In this document: piece after piece, positions 30,360 to 38,752 of the stretch | Position numbering within the stretch: the first letter of the stretch is position 1 | Layout of the letters: every line of letters starts with the position of its first letter | From: Burkholderiales bacterium | GTDB lineage: Bacteria; Pseudomonadota; Gammaproteobacteria; Burkholderiales; Burkholderiaceae_C | Reading direction: 5' to 3' | Assembly: GCA_016213325.1 (NCBI GenBank) | Contig: JACRAY010000005.1 | Span: 360,385 to 424,384, forward strand | DNA length: 64,000 nucleotides | Translations under genes and position numbers: made by a program | The notes under the pieces: model-generated | The model's database searches: none | Told to the model about the DNA's origin: nothing | The model's input: the letters and a program-made list of their open reading frames with translations, nothing else

Positions 30360-30983
30360 ATGCACGCGCTGCGCAACTGGCTCGTGGCCGGCCTGCTGGT
30401 GGTGGTGCCCGTGGCCATCACTCTGTCGGTCCTGAACTGGGTCGTGGGCATCCTCGACCAGACGCTGCTGATCCTGCCGCAGTCGTGGCACCCCGACCGC
30501 GTCTTCGGCATCCACATCCCCGGCTTCGGGGTGCTGCTGACCCTGGCCATCCTGCTGCTGGTGGGCGCGGCCGCCAGCAACTTCATCGGCAAGCGCCTGG
30601 TGGTGCTGGGCGACCGCATCGTGGCCCGCATCCCGGTGGTGCGCTCGATCTACTCCAGCGTGAAGCAGGTGTCCGACACGCTGTTTTCGCCCGGCGGCAA
30701 CGCCTTTCGCAAGGCTGTGCTCGTGCAATGGCCGCTGCCGGACGTGTGGACCATCGCCTTCGTCACCGGCACGCCCGGCGGCGACGTCACCACCCACCTG
30801 ACCGGCGCCGACTGGGTCAGCGTGTACGTGCCCACCACGCCCAACCCCACGGGCGGGTACTTCGTGATGCTGCGCAAGAGTGATTGCATCGAGCTGAAGA
30901 TGAGCGTGGACGACGCGCTCAAGTACGTCGTGTCGATGGGGGTCGTCGCCCCCGGTGCGCCGGCCGCCCCCAACAACCAGTAA
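30360..30983 (+). CDS. DUF502 inner-membrane protein
   Basis: A 207-residue membrane protein with two hydrophobic segments near the N-terminus (residues ~6-30 and ~52-78) and a soluble C-terminal domain ending PGAPAAPNNQ. VVRSIYSSVKQVSDTLF and GGYFVMLRKSDCIELKMSVDDALKYVVSMGVV are typical of DUF502. It lies between the zinc-ribbon gene and aspS, 13 bp after the former. Downstream, GCCGC-TTC-GCGGC and a T-run (31009 onward) could weakly attenuate transcription into aspS. Its function is unknown. Confidence 0.9.
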   Translation: MHALRNWLVAGLLVVVPVAITLSVLNWVVGILDQTLLILPQSWHPDRVFGIHIPGFGVLLTLAILLLVGAAASNFIGKRLVVLGDRIVARIPVVRSIYSSVKQVSDTLFSPGGNAFRKAVLVQWPLPDVWTIAFVTGTPGGDVTTHLTGADWVSVYVPTTPNPTGGYFVMLRKSDCIELKMSVDDALKYVVSMGVVAPGAPAAPNNQ

Positions 30984-31031
30984 CCGGCCGCTTCGCGGCG
31001 GCACGGCTTTTTTTCCCTGAGAGTCCTTCCC

Positions 31032-32834
31032 ATGTCCTCACAACAAATGCGATCCACTTACTGCGGCCTTGTCACCGAAGCCCTGCTGGGCCAGAGCGTG
31101 ACCCTCTGCGGCTGGGTGAATCGCCGCCGTGACCATGGCGGCGTGATTTTCGTGGACCTGCGCGACCGCGAAGGCTACGTGCAGGTGGTGTGCGACCCCG
31201 ACCGCGCCGAGATGTTCAAGACGGCCGAGGGCCTGCGCAACGAGTTCTGCGTGCAGGTCAAGGGCCTCGTGCGCTCGCGCCCCGAAGGCACCGCCAACGA
31301 CAGCCTGAAGAGCGGCAAGGTCGAGGTGCTGTGCCACGAACTCACGGTGCTGAACCCGTCGGTCACGCCGCCCTTCCAGCTGGACGACGAGAACCTGTCG
31401 GAGACCACGCGGCTGGTGCACCGGGTGCTGGACCTGCGCCGGCCGTACATGCAGAACAACCTGATGCTGCGCTACCGGGTGACGATGGAGGTGCGCAAGT
31501 TCCTCGACGCCAACGGCTTCATCGACATCGAGACGCCGATGCTCACCAAGAGCACGCCCGAAGGCGCGCGCGACTACCTGGTGCCCTCGCGCGTGCACGA
31601 CGGCATGTTCTTCGCGCTGCCGCAGTCGCCGCAGCTGTTCAAGCAGCTCCTGATGGTGGCGGGCTTCGACCGCTACTACCAGATCACCAAGTGCTTCCGC
31701 GACGAGGACCTGCGCGCCGACCGCCAGCCCGAGTTCACGCAGATCGACGTGGAGACCTCGTTCCTCACCGAGGAAGAGATCCGTACGATGTTCGAGGGCA
31801 TGATCCGCAGCACCTTCCAGAACGTGCTGGGCATCGACATCGGCGCGTTCCCGGTGATGAAGCACACCGACGCGATGCGGCTGTACGGCTCGGACAAGCC
31901 CGACCTGCGCGTGAAGCTGGAGTTCACCGAGCTCACCGACGTGATGAAGGACGTGGACTTCAAGGTGTTCTCCGGCCCGGCCAACGCCGAGGACGGCCGG
32001 GTGGTGGGCCTGCGCATCCCGGGCGGCGGCGAGATGCCGCGCAGCGAGATCGACGCGTACACCGAGTTCGTCAAGATCTACGGCGCCAAGGGCCTGGCCT
32101 ACATCAAGGTCAACGAGAAGGCCAAGGGCCGCGAGGGCCTGCAGTCGCCCATCGTGAAGAACCTGCACGACAACGCGATTGCCGAGATCCTCAAGCGCAC
32201 GGGTGCCGGGGACGGCGACATCGTGTTCTTCGGTGCGGACAAGGCCAAGGTGGTCAACGACGCGATCGGCGCGTTGCGCGTGAAGATCGGCCACAGCGAA
32301 ATCGGCAAGCGGCACGGCCTGATCGACGGTGCGTGGCGGCCGCTGTGGGTGGTGGACTTCCCCATGTTCGAGTTCGACGAGGACGCGCAGCGCTGGAACG
32401 CGGTGCACCACCCTTTCACCTCGCCCAAGGACGGCCACGAGGACTTCCTGGAGACCGACCCCGGCAAGGCCGTGGCCAAGGCCTACGACGCGGTGCTCAA
32501 CGGCATCGAGCTCGGCGGCGGCTCGGTGCGTATCCACCGCGAAGACGTGCAGAGCAAGGTGTTCCGCGCGCTCAAGATCGACGAGGCGGAAGCCCAGCTG
32601 AAGTTTGGCTTCCTGCTGGACGCGCTGCAGTACGGCGCGCCCCCGCACGGCGGCATCGCCATCGGCCTGGACCGCTTCGTCATGCTGATGACCGGCGCCG
32701 AGAGCCTGCGCGACGTGATCGCGTTCCCCAAGACCCAGCGTGCGCAGGACCTGCTGACGCAGGCGCCGGGGCCGGTGGACGAGAAGCAGTTGCGCGAGCT
32801 GCATATCCGGCTGCGCAACCTGCAGTCGGCCTGA
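31032..32834 (+). CDS. aspS: Aspartyl-tRNA synthetase
   Basis: A 600-residue bacterial class II synthetase. It has an N-terminal OB-fold anticodon-binding domain ([22 protein letters not shown]), motif 2 ([18 protein letters not shown]), the GAD insertion domain characteristic of bacterial AspRS (residues ~290-420) and motif 3 ([15 protein letters not shown]). Length fits the ~590-residue family. Whether it also charges tRNA-Asn cannot be told here. It ends 24 bp before the proposed nudB start. Confidence 0.97.
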   Translation: MSSQQMRSTYCGLVTEALLGQSVTLCGWVNRRRDHGGVIFVDLRDREGYVQVVCDPDRAEMFKTAEGLRNEFCVQVKGLVRSRPEGTANDSLKSGKVEVLCHELTVLNPSVTPPFQLDDENLSETTRLVHRVLDLRRPYMQNNLMLRYRVTMEVRKFLDANGFIDIETPMLTKSTPEGARDYLVPSRVHDGMFFALPQSPQLFKQLLMVAGFDRYYQITKCFRDEDLRADRQPEFTQIDVETSFLTEEEIRTMFEGMIRSTFQNVLGIDIGAFPVMKHTDAMRLYGSDKPDLRVKLEFTELTDVMKDVDFKVFSGPANAEDGRVVGLRIPGGGEMPRSEIDAYTEFVKIYGAKGLAYIKVNEKAKGREGLQSPIVKNLHDNAIAEILKRTGAGDGDIVFFGADKAKVVNDAIGALRVKIGHSEIGKRHGLIDGAWRPLWVVDFPMFEFDEDAQRWNAVHHPFTSPKDGHEDFLETDPGKAVAKAYDAVLNGIELGGGSVRIHREDVQSKVFRALKIDEAEAQLKFGFLLDALQYGAPPHGGIAIGLDRFVMLMTGAESLRDVIAFPKTQRAQDLLTQAPGPVDEKQLRELHIRLRNLQSA

Positions 32835-32858
32835 GGCCGCCCCCGGCAGGAGCGCCCG

Positions 32859-33329
32859 ACGCGCCCTTACAAGATCCCGCAGTCGGTGCTGGTCGTGATC
32901 CACACGCCGGCACTCGACGTGCTGCTCATCAACCGGGCGGACACGCCCGGCTATTGGCAGTCGGTGACGGGGTCCAAGGACCATGTCGACGAGCCGTTCG
33001 AAGTGACGGCAGCGCGAGAGGTCCTGGAGGAAACGGGGATCGACTGCGCGGCATGCACCCTGACCGACTGGGGGCTGGAGAACGTCTACGACATCTACCC
33101 CAAGTACCTGCACCGCTACGCGCCGGGCGTCACGCGCAATCGCGAGCGCGTGTTCGGGCTGTGCGTGCCGGCGGGCACGGCCGTCACGCTGAATCCCCGC
33201 GAGCACACCGAGTTCCGCTGGCTGCCGTGGCGCGAGGCGGCCGATATGTGCTTTTCGCCGTCGAACTCCGAGGCGATTCTCATGCTGCCGAGGCTGGCCA
33301 CATTGCCTGCCGGCCGCCTTGATGGCTAA
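32859..33329 (+). CDS. nudB: Dihydroneopterin triphosphate pyrophosphohydrolase (NudB-like)
   Basis: A Nudix hydrolase that matches E. coli NudB in sequence features: WQSVTGSKD, AAREVLEETGID, and the diagnostic HRYAPGVTRNRERVFGL. NudB removes pyrophosphate from dihydroneopterin triphosphate in folate synthesis; folE, encoding the previous enzyme, lies 5.4 kb downstream. The start is a problem. The only canonical in-frame start after the aspS stop is GTG at 32886, which would drop the conserved PYKIP segment. An AGGAG at 32848-32852 stands 6 bases before an ACG at 32859 that would give MRPYKIPQS, 156 residues. I therefore propose ACG as the start, or an ATG-to-ACG mutation; otherwise use 32886. 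Confidence 0.8.
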   Translation, partial: TRPYKIPQSVLVVIHTPALDVLLINRADTPGYWQSVTGSKDHVDEPFEVTAAREVLEETGIDCAACTLTDWGLENVYDIYPKYLHRYAPGVTRNRERVFGLCVPAGTAVTLNPREHTEFRWLPWREAADMCFSPSNSEAILMLPRLATLPAGRLDG

Positions 33330-33341
33330 AATGGCTATCAA
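33303..33341 (+). promoter_or_regulatory. Promoter and candidate operator of the toxin-antitoxin pair
   Basis: A -35-like TTGCCT (33303-33308) and -10-like TAAAAT (33327-33332), 18 bases apart, precede the antitoxin. Over the -10 lie two direct copies of ATGGCTA (33322-33328, 33331-33337) framed by inverted TTGAT (33319-33323) and ATCAA (33337-33341). This is the expected layout for an antitoxin that represses its own operon. The site overlaps the nudB stop codon. Confidence 0.5.
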
Positions 33342-33347
33342 GGAACC

Positions 33348-33632
33348 ATGCCCATGCAGATCACCGCTACGGAAGCCAAGAATCGATTCGGATACTTCTG
33401 CAGCCGCGCCAAGAACGAGCCGGTCATCGTCGAGAAGGATGGCCGGCCCGATACGGTCCTGCTCGGCTTTGAGGAATTCCAGGCGCTGAAGGCTGCGGCC
33501 CAGAAGAAGAGCCCGGCCCAGCGCAAGAAGGAGTTCAACGACACCTATCGCGAGTGGATCAGGGCCCAGAACGAGGACTATGAACGCAATGGGCTGTGGT
33601 GCGAGGGGCTGGTTGCCTGGCAGCAACCCTGA
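33348..33632 (+). CDS. Antitoxin: Phd/YefM-like head, CcdA-like tail
   Basis: A 94-residue antitoxin. Residues 1-50 read as a Phd/YefM DNA-binding domain (TATEAKNRFGYFCSRAKNEP, GRPDTVLLGFEEFQAL). Residues 60-94 (the REWIRAQNEDYERNGLWCEG segment) instead resemble the C-terminal CcdB-neutralising tail of CcdA proteins, which have a Trp/Asn/Gly/Trp pattern of this kind. The neighbour 1 bp downstream is a CcdB toxin, which supports the chimera. AAGGA (33340-33344) lies 3 bases before the ATG at 33348 and 9 before an in-frame ATG at 33354, so the latter may be the true start. Confidence 0.8.
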   Translation: MPMQITATEAKNRFGYFCSRAKNEPVIVEKDGRPDTVLLGFEEFQALKAAAQKKSPAQRKKEFNDTYREWIRAQNEDYERNGLWCEGLVAWQQP

Positions 33633-33633
33633 G

Positions 33634-33951
33634 GTGGCACAGTTCGACGTGTATCCCAATCCGCACCCGGGCAGCCGGGAGTCGGTCCCCTATGTCCTGG
33701 ACGTGCAGAGCGGATTGATCGACCAACTGCCGACGCGCCTTGTCATGCCGCTATCGAGAGTGGGTGCAGATGCTCCCCGGTTGCCGGCGGCCCTTTGTCC
33801 GCCGGTCGAGGTTGGCGGCGAGACCCTCCTGCTCATGCCGCACCTCGCTGCGCCCATGCCGGCCCGGCTGCTGAGGAAGCCCGTCGCTTCCATCGCCCAT
33901 CGCTCTGGCGACGTGGCATCGGCGCTGGATGCCGTGCTCAGCGGCTTCTGA
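33634..33951 (+). CDS. ccdB: CcdB-family toxin
   Basis: A 105-residue toxin of the CcdB family. It begins MAQFDVYPNP and shows VPYVLDVQSGLIDQLPTRLVMPL, the LLMPHLAAPMPARLL segment and the C-terminal VASALDAVLSGF. E. coli CcdB ends in a Trp-Gly-Ile that poisons DNA gyrase; here the C-terminus is SGF, so gyrase as target is likely but not certain. GTG at 33634 is the start, 1 bp after the antitoxin stop. The pair is small and chromosomal, between nudB and an EEP gene. Confidence 0.85.
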   Translation: MAQFDVYPNPHPGSRESVPYVLDVQSGLIDQLPTRLVMPLSRVGADAPRLPAALCPPVEVGGETLLLMPHLAAPMPARLLRKPVASIAHRSGDVASALDAVLSGF

Positions 33952-33967
33952 CCGTCGAAACGGCAGC

Positions 33968-34696
33968 ATGACACTGCTCAGGGTCGCCACCTACAACATC
34001 CACAAGGGTGTGCAAGGCATCGGCCCGGCGCGCCGGCTCGAAATCCACAACCTGGGCCACGCGGTCGAGCAGCTCGACGCCGACATCGTGTGCCTGCAGG
34101 AAGTGCGCAAGGTGCACTCGCGCGAGGAGCAGTTCTTCACGCGCTGGCCCGAGCTGCCGCAGCACGAGTTTTTGGCGCCCGAGGGCTACTTCCCGGTGTA
34201 CCAGACGAATGCGCGCACGCGCTTCGGCGAGCACGGCAACGCACTGCTGACGCGCTGGCCGATCGTTTCGCATGGCCACGAGGACATGTCGGACCACCGG
34301 TTTGAGCAGCGCGGCCTGCTGCACGTGGAAGTGAAGGTCCAGCGCCATTCCGTGCACGTCATCGTGCTGCACCTCGGGCTGATCCCCGGCAGCCGCACGC
34401 GGCAGGTGGAGCAGCTCGCCCGCTTCGTCGAACGCGAGATCCCGCGCCGCGCACGGCTCGTGGTGGCCGGCGACTTCAACGACTGGGGCGGCAAGCTGCG
34501 CTCGCAGATGAACGCCATGGGCCTGCACGACTTCATCGGAGAACGTGCGCTGACGTATCCGTCGCGCATGCCGCTCACGCAACTCGACTACGTGTACGCG
34601 CGCGGCATGCGGCCCGACGGCCTGGAGATCCCGCGCGGGCGCATCTGGTGGCGCATGTCCGACCACCTGCCGCTGGTGGCGGAGTTCAGGTTGTAG
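33968..34696 (+). CDS. Endonuclease/exonuclease/phosphatase family protein (YbhP-like)
   Basis: A 242-residue cytoplasmic member of the EEP superfamily. LRVATYNIHKG at the N-terminus, CLQEVR (catalytic Glu), VVAGDFNDW, LDYVYARG and the final SDHLPLVAEF are the standard metal-dependent phosphodiesterase motifs. It is 6 bp upstream of a cardiolipin synthase gene, like E. coli ybhP-clsB, suggesting a role in phospholipid metabolism. The substrate is unknown. Confidence 0.88.
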   Translation: MTLLRVATYNIHKGVQGIGPARRLEIHNLGHAVEQLDADIVCLQEVRKVHSREEQFFTRWPELPQHEFLAPEGYFPVYQTNARTRFGEHGNALLTRWPIVSHGHEDMSDHRFEQRGLLHVEVKVQRHSVHVIVLHLGLIPGSRTRQVEQLARFVEREIPRRARLVVAGDFNDWGGKLRSQMNAMGLHDFIGERALTYPSRMPLTQLDYVYARGMRPDGLEIPRGRIWWRMSDHLPLVAEFRL

Positions 34697-34702
34697 GCCG
34701 CC

Positions 34703-35914
34703 ATGCCGCACCGGATCCCGCCGCTCACGACAGGCCACCACTTGCAGCTGCTGCAAGGCAGCGTCGAATTCTTCCCGGCGCTCATCGAAGCCATCGATTC
34801 GTCCGAGACCGACGTGCAGATGGAGACCTACATCTTCGACTTCACGGGCACGGGCGCCGACGTGGCGTATGCGCTGGAACGCGCGGCCCGCCGCGGCGTG
34901 GAAGTGCACGTGGTGGCCGACGGCGTGGGCACGCCCGAAGGGCCGGGGTCATGGGCGCACCGGTTGCAGCAGGCCGGCGTGCAGTGGCGCACCTTCTCGC
35001 CGGTGGGTTCGGTGCTGGGCCTGCTGTGGCCGGGCCAATGGCGCCGCCTGCACCGCAAGCTGTGCGTGGTCGACGGCAACGTGGGATTCTGCGGCGGCAT
35101 CAACATCCTGGACGACTTCCACGACCCCAACCACGGGACGCTGGAGGCGCCGCGTTTCGACTTTGCCGTCCGTGTGACCGGGCCGCTGGTGACCCAGATG
35201 CGCGAGACCCTGCAGCGGCAATGGCAACGCCTGCGCATCACCAGCGAGCTGAGGCACGTGCACCTGACGGGCGCGCTGGAGTCGCTGCGCACGGTAGGCC
35301 TGCGCCGCAAGCCCGCGCGCGTGCGCGGCGCAGGCCGCTCGCGTGCCGCGCTGCTGCTGCGCGACAACCTGCGCAACCGCTCGCGCATCGAGCGCGCCTA
35401 CCTGCGGGCGATCGGCCGGGCCCGCCACGAGATCGTCATTGCCAACGCCTACTTCGTGCCGGGCGGCAAGCTGCGCCGCGCACTGATGCAGGCGGCCGGG
35501 CGCGGGGTGCGCGTGTGCCTGTTGCTGCAGGGCCGCTACGAATACTTCATGCAGTACTACGCGGCGCGGCCGGTGTTCGGCGCGCTGCTGCGCGCCGGGG
35601 TCGAGATCCACGAGTACTCGCCGAGCTTCCTGCACGCGAAGGTCGCGGTCGTCGACGGCCGCTGGGCCACGGTGGGGTCGTCCAACCTGGACCCGCTGAG
35701 CCTGCTGCTGGCGCGCGAAGCCAACGTGGTCGTCGAGGACCACGTGTTCGCCACCAGCCTCAGGCAGCGCCTGGTGGACGCGATGGAGCAGCAGGGCAGC
35801 CGCATGCAGGCGGACGATTATGAACAGCGCCCTGCCGTGCAGCGCGCGAAGGAGTGGCTTGCCATGGTGGTCATGCGCATCGCGCTGGCCTTCCAGGGCA
35901 AGAAGTACCTCTGA
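34703..35914 (+). CDS. clsB: Cardiolipin synthase B
   Basis: A 403-residue phospholipase D-superfamily enzyme with two HKD motifs: His117/Lys119/Asp124 (HRKLCVVDG) and His311/Lys313/Asp318 (HAKVAVVDG, followed by GSSNLDPLS). It forms cardiolipin at the inner membrane. It lacks the N-terminal transmembrane helices of ClsA, which fits ClsB. The last codon overlaps the start of the exonuclease gene by one base, so phospholipid and DNA-repair genes share a transcript. Confidence 0.9.
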   Translation: MPHRIPPLTTGHHLQLLQGSVEFFPALIEAIDSSETDVQMETYIFDFTGTGADVAYALERAARRGVEVHVVADGVGTPEGPGSWAHRLQQAGVQWRTFSPVGSVLGLLWPGQWRRLHRKLCVVDGNVGFCGGINILDDFHDPNHGTLEAPRFDFAVRVTGPLVTQMRETLQRQWQRLRITSELRHVHLTGALESLRTVGLRRKPARVRGAGRSRAALLLRDNLRNRSRIERAYLRAIGRARHEIVIANAYFVPGGKLRRALMQAAGRGVRVCLLLQGRYEYFMQYYAARPVFGALLRAGVEIHEYSPSFLHAKVAVVDGRWATVGSSNLDPLSLLLAREANVVVEDHVFATSLRQRLVDAMEQQGSRMQADDYEQRPAVQRAKEWLAMVVMRIALAFQGKKYL

Positions 35915-36936
35915 TGGCGGACCTGGTCGTCGAACGGCCCGAGGGCCTGTACTGCCCACCCGGCGAGTTCTACATCGACCCGTGGCGGCCGGTGGCCCGC
36001 GCGGTGATCACGCATGCGCATTCGGACCATGCCCGATTCGGGCATGCGCACTACCTCGCGGCGAAGCCGGCCGAAGGCGTGCTGCGCGCGCGGCTGGGCG
36101 ACATCCACCTGCAGACCCTGGCGTACGGCGAGGCCATCACGCACCACGGCGTGAAAGTGTCGCTGCACCCGGCCGGCCACGTGCTGGGTTCGGCGCAGGT
36201 GCGGCTGGAGCACGGCGGGCAGGTCTGGGTCGCCAGCGGCGACTACAAGGTGGCGCCGGACCGCACCTGCGCGCCCTTCGAGCCGGTGCGTTGCGACGTC
36301 TTCATCACCGAGTCGACCTTCGGGCTGCCGATCTACCGCTGGTGCCCCGACGACGAAGTGTTTGCCGAGATCAACGAATGGTGGGCGCGCAACGTCGCTC
36401 ACAGCCGCGCGAGCGTGGTCGCGTGCTACAGCTTCGGCAAGGCGCAGCGGCTGCTGGCGGGCATAGACCCGTCCATCGGCCCCATCATCACGCACGGCGT
36501 GGTCGACCCGCTGAATCGCGCGTACCGCGAAGAAGGCGTGGCGCTGCCCGAGACGCGGCACGTCACCGAGGTGAAGGACAAGGCCGACCTGAAGCGCGCG
36601 CTGGTGGTGTGCCCGCCCAGAGCCGTCGCCAGCACGTGGCTCAGGCGCTTCGGCGCCGACGCGCAGACCGGCTTTGCCAGCGGCTGGATGCAGGTACGCG
36701 GCAACCGGCGGCGCGGCGGCTACGACCGCGGCTTCGTGCTGTCGGACCATGCGGACTGGCCGGGGTTGCTGCAGGCGATTGCCGCCACAGGTGCGCAGCG
36801 CGTCATCGTCACGCATGGGAGTTCGAACGCGATGGTCCGTTACCTGCGCGAGCAGGGGCTGCAGGCCGGCGCCTTCACGACCGAGTATGGCGACGACGTG
36901 GTGGAGGCTGATGCGCAACCGGAGGAGGGGGCATGA
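35914..36936 (+). CDS. Ligase-associated DNA-damage-response exonuclease (MBL fold)
   Basis: A 340-residue metallo-beta-lactamase/beta-CASP-type nuclease. The HxHxDH metal motif is at residues 34-39 (HAHSDH), followed by GHVLGSAQV and SGDYK. The C-terminal VLSDHADWPGLL and VTHGS resemble beta-CASP motifs. Its ATG shares one base with the clsB stop, and its stop overlaps the start of the ATP-dependent ligase (ATGA). By family knowledge this exonuclease, the ligase, an Lhr-type helicase and a phosphoesterase form a conserved bacterial repair set. Confidence 0.9.
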   Translation: MADLVVERPEGLYCPPGEFYIDPWRPVARAVITHAHSDHARFGHAHYLAAKPAEGVLRARLGDIHLQTLAYGEAITHHGVKVSLHPAGHVLGSAQVRLEHGGQVWVASGDYKVAPDRTCAPFEPVRCDVFITESTFGLPIYRWCPDDEVFAEINEWWARNVAHSRASVVACYSFGKAQRLLAGIDPSIGPIITHGVVDPLNRAYREEGVALPETRHVTEVKDKADLKRALVVCPPRAVASTWLRRFGADAQTGFASGWMQVRGNRRRGGYDRGFVLSDHADWPGLLQAIAATGAQRVIVTHGSSNAMVRYLREQGLQAGAFTTEYGDDVVEADAQPEEGA

Positions 36937-38669
36937 AGCGCTTCTCCCGCCTCTTCGCCGAGCTCGACGCGACCACGTCCACCAACGCGAAGGTCGAAGC
37001 GCTGGTGCGCTACTTCGACCAGGCGCCGGCGCGCGACGCGGCATGGGCCGTCTACTTCCTGGCGGGCGGCAAGCCGCGGCAGGTGATGAACATGGGCACG
37101 CTGGGCGCGCTCGCCTGCGAAGTGGCGGGCATCCCCGACTGGCTGTTCGGCGAGTGCTACGAGCAGGTGGGCGACCTGGCGGAAACCATCGCGCTGGTGC
37201 TCCCGCTGGATGGCGTGACGTCCGACGCCGGCCTGGCCGACTGGATCGAGCAGCGCCTGCTCCCGCTGCGCGGCAAGCCGCCCGAGGAAGTGGCGCCGCT
37301 CATCAAGGCCTGGTGGGGTGAACTCGACTCGCAGGGCCGCTTCCTGCTGACCAAGCTGATCGGCGGCGCCTTCCGCGTGGGCGTGAGCAAGCTGCTGGTG
37401 CAGCGCGCGCTGGCTGCGCATGCAGGCGTCGACGCCAAGCGCATCGCGCAACGCATGATGGGCTACACCGACGGCAAGGTGCTGCCCACGCCCGAGCGCT
37501 ATGCCGCGCTGGTCGCGCGCACCGAGGAAGCAGCGGGCGAGTTGCGCGACGCGGGCCAGCCCTATCCCTTCTTCCTCGCACACCAGCTCGACTGGCCGCC
37601 GGAACTGTTCGCTTCGCGCCTCGGCCCGGTGGCCGACTGGATGGTGGAGTGGAAGTACGACGGCATCCGCGGGCAGGTGGTCAAGCGCAACGGCGAAGTG
37701 TGGGTCTGGTCGCGCGGTGAAGAGCTGGTGACGGAACGCTTCCCGGAAATCGTGGCCATGGCACAGGGCCTGCCGGACGGCACCGTGGTCGATGGCGAAA
37801 TCCTGGTGTGGAACGAGGCCACCGGCCGCCCCGCGCCGTTCGCCCTGCTGCAGCAGCGCATCGGCCGCAAGAACCTGACGAAGAAGGTCCTGGTCGAAGC
37901 GCCGGTGAGCTTCATGGCGTATGACCTGCTGGAGCAGGATGGCGAGGACATCCGCGCGCTGTCGCAGCGCGAACGGCGCGCAAGGCTCGAGGCGCTGTTG
38001 TGCGACACGGCGATCCGCCTGTCGCCGGTGGAGACCGCCCCGACGTGGCCGGACTTCGCGCGCCGGCGTGAGCGCTCGCGCGAGCTCGGCGTGGAAGGCT
38101 TCATGCTCAAACGGCTGGACGCCGCCTACGGCACCGGCCGCACCAAGGCCGAGGGCTTGTGGTGGAAGTGGAAGATCGACCCGATGAGTATCGACTGCGT
38201 GCTGGTCTATGCTCAGCCCGGCTCGGGCCGGCGCTCTTCGGTGCACACCGACTACACCTTTGCCGTGTGGAACCGCCCGCCGGCGGGCAAGGAAGAGGTG
38301 GATTCGGTGATCGAGGCCATGCTGCGCAAGGAGCCGCCGCAGCCGGGCGGGCTGCAGCTGGTGCCTTTCGCCAAGGCGTACTCCGGGCTCACCGACGAAG
38401 AGTTCCGCGAAGTGGACGCCTTGATCCGCAAGACCACCATCGAGAAGTTCGGGCCGGTGCGCAGCGTCAAGCCGGCGCTGGTGTTCGAGCTGGGGTTCGA
38501 GGGCATCCAGCGCAGCACGCGGCACCGCAGCGGGATTGCGGTGCGGTTCCCGCGGATGCTGAGGATCCGGCATGACAAGCCGGTGGCGGAGGCGAATACG
38601 CTGCAGGACCTGGAGCGGTTGCTGGGGTTTCACCCCAGCCTGCAGAAGCCCGCCCCCCGCCCCCCGTAG
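36933..38669 (+). CDS. ATP-dependent DNA ligase (cisplatin-damage-response type)
   Basis: A 578-residue ATP-dependent ligase, separate from the NAD-dependent LigA. The adenylation motif KYDGIRG holds the nucleotide-accepting lysine Lys241. The other nucleotidyltransferase motifs follow (VVDGEI, LGVEGFMLKRLDAAYG, WWKWKID), then a C-terminal OB fold. The N-terminal ~200 residues form the helical DNA-binding domain. It overlaps the exonuclease gene and ends in a Pro-rich PAPRPP tail encoded by C-rich sequence, with hairpins on both sides of the stop. Confidence 0.92.
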   Translation: MKRFSRLFAELDATTSTNAKVEALVRYFDQAPARDAAWAVYFLAGGKPRQVMNMGTLGALACEVAGIPDWLFGECYEQVGDLAETIALVLPLDGVTSDAGLADWIEQRLLPLRGKPPEEVAPLIKAWWGELDSQGRFLLTKLIGGAFRVGVSKLLVQRALAAHAGVDAKRIAQRMMGYTDGKVLPTPERYAALVARTEEAAGELRDAGQPYPFFLAHQLDWPPELFASRLGPVADWMVEWKYDGIRGQVVKRNGEVWVWSRGEELVTERFPEIVAMAQGLPDGTVVDGEILVWNEATGRPAPFALLQQRIGRKNLTKKVLVEAPVSFMAYDLLEQDGEDIRALSQRERRARLEALLCDTAIRLSPVETAPTWPDFARRRERSRELGVEGFMLKRLDAAYGTGRTKAEGLWWKWKIDPMSIDCVLVYAQPGSGRRSSVHTDYTFAVWNRPPAGKEEVDSVIEAMLRKEPPQPGGLQLVPFAKAYSGLTDEEFREVDALIRKTTIEKFGPVRSVKPALVFELGFEGIQRSTRHRSGIAVRFPRMLRIRHDKPVAEANTLQDLERLLGFHPSLQKPAPRPP

Positions 38670-38707
38670 CCAACGTAGCCCCCCGTAGGCTGGGGTGCAA
38701 CCCCAGC
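38621..38707. terminator. Pair of identical 8-bp hairpins at the ligase 3' end
   Basis: GCTGGGGT...ACCCCAGC occurs twice, with 3-base loops: at 38621-38639, still inside the ligase gene, and at 38689-38707, after its stop. The sequence between them is very C-rich and repeats CGTAGCC. The second hairpin may end transcription before folE; the duplicated unit also resembles a short repeat element. Confidence 0.55.
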
Positions 38708-38752
38708 TCCCCCGGTGACAGCCCCGCTTTCCGTTCGCTGGTACCATCCTCC

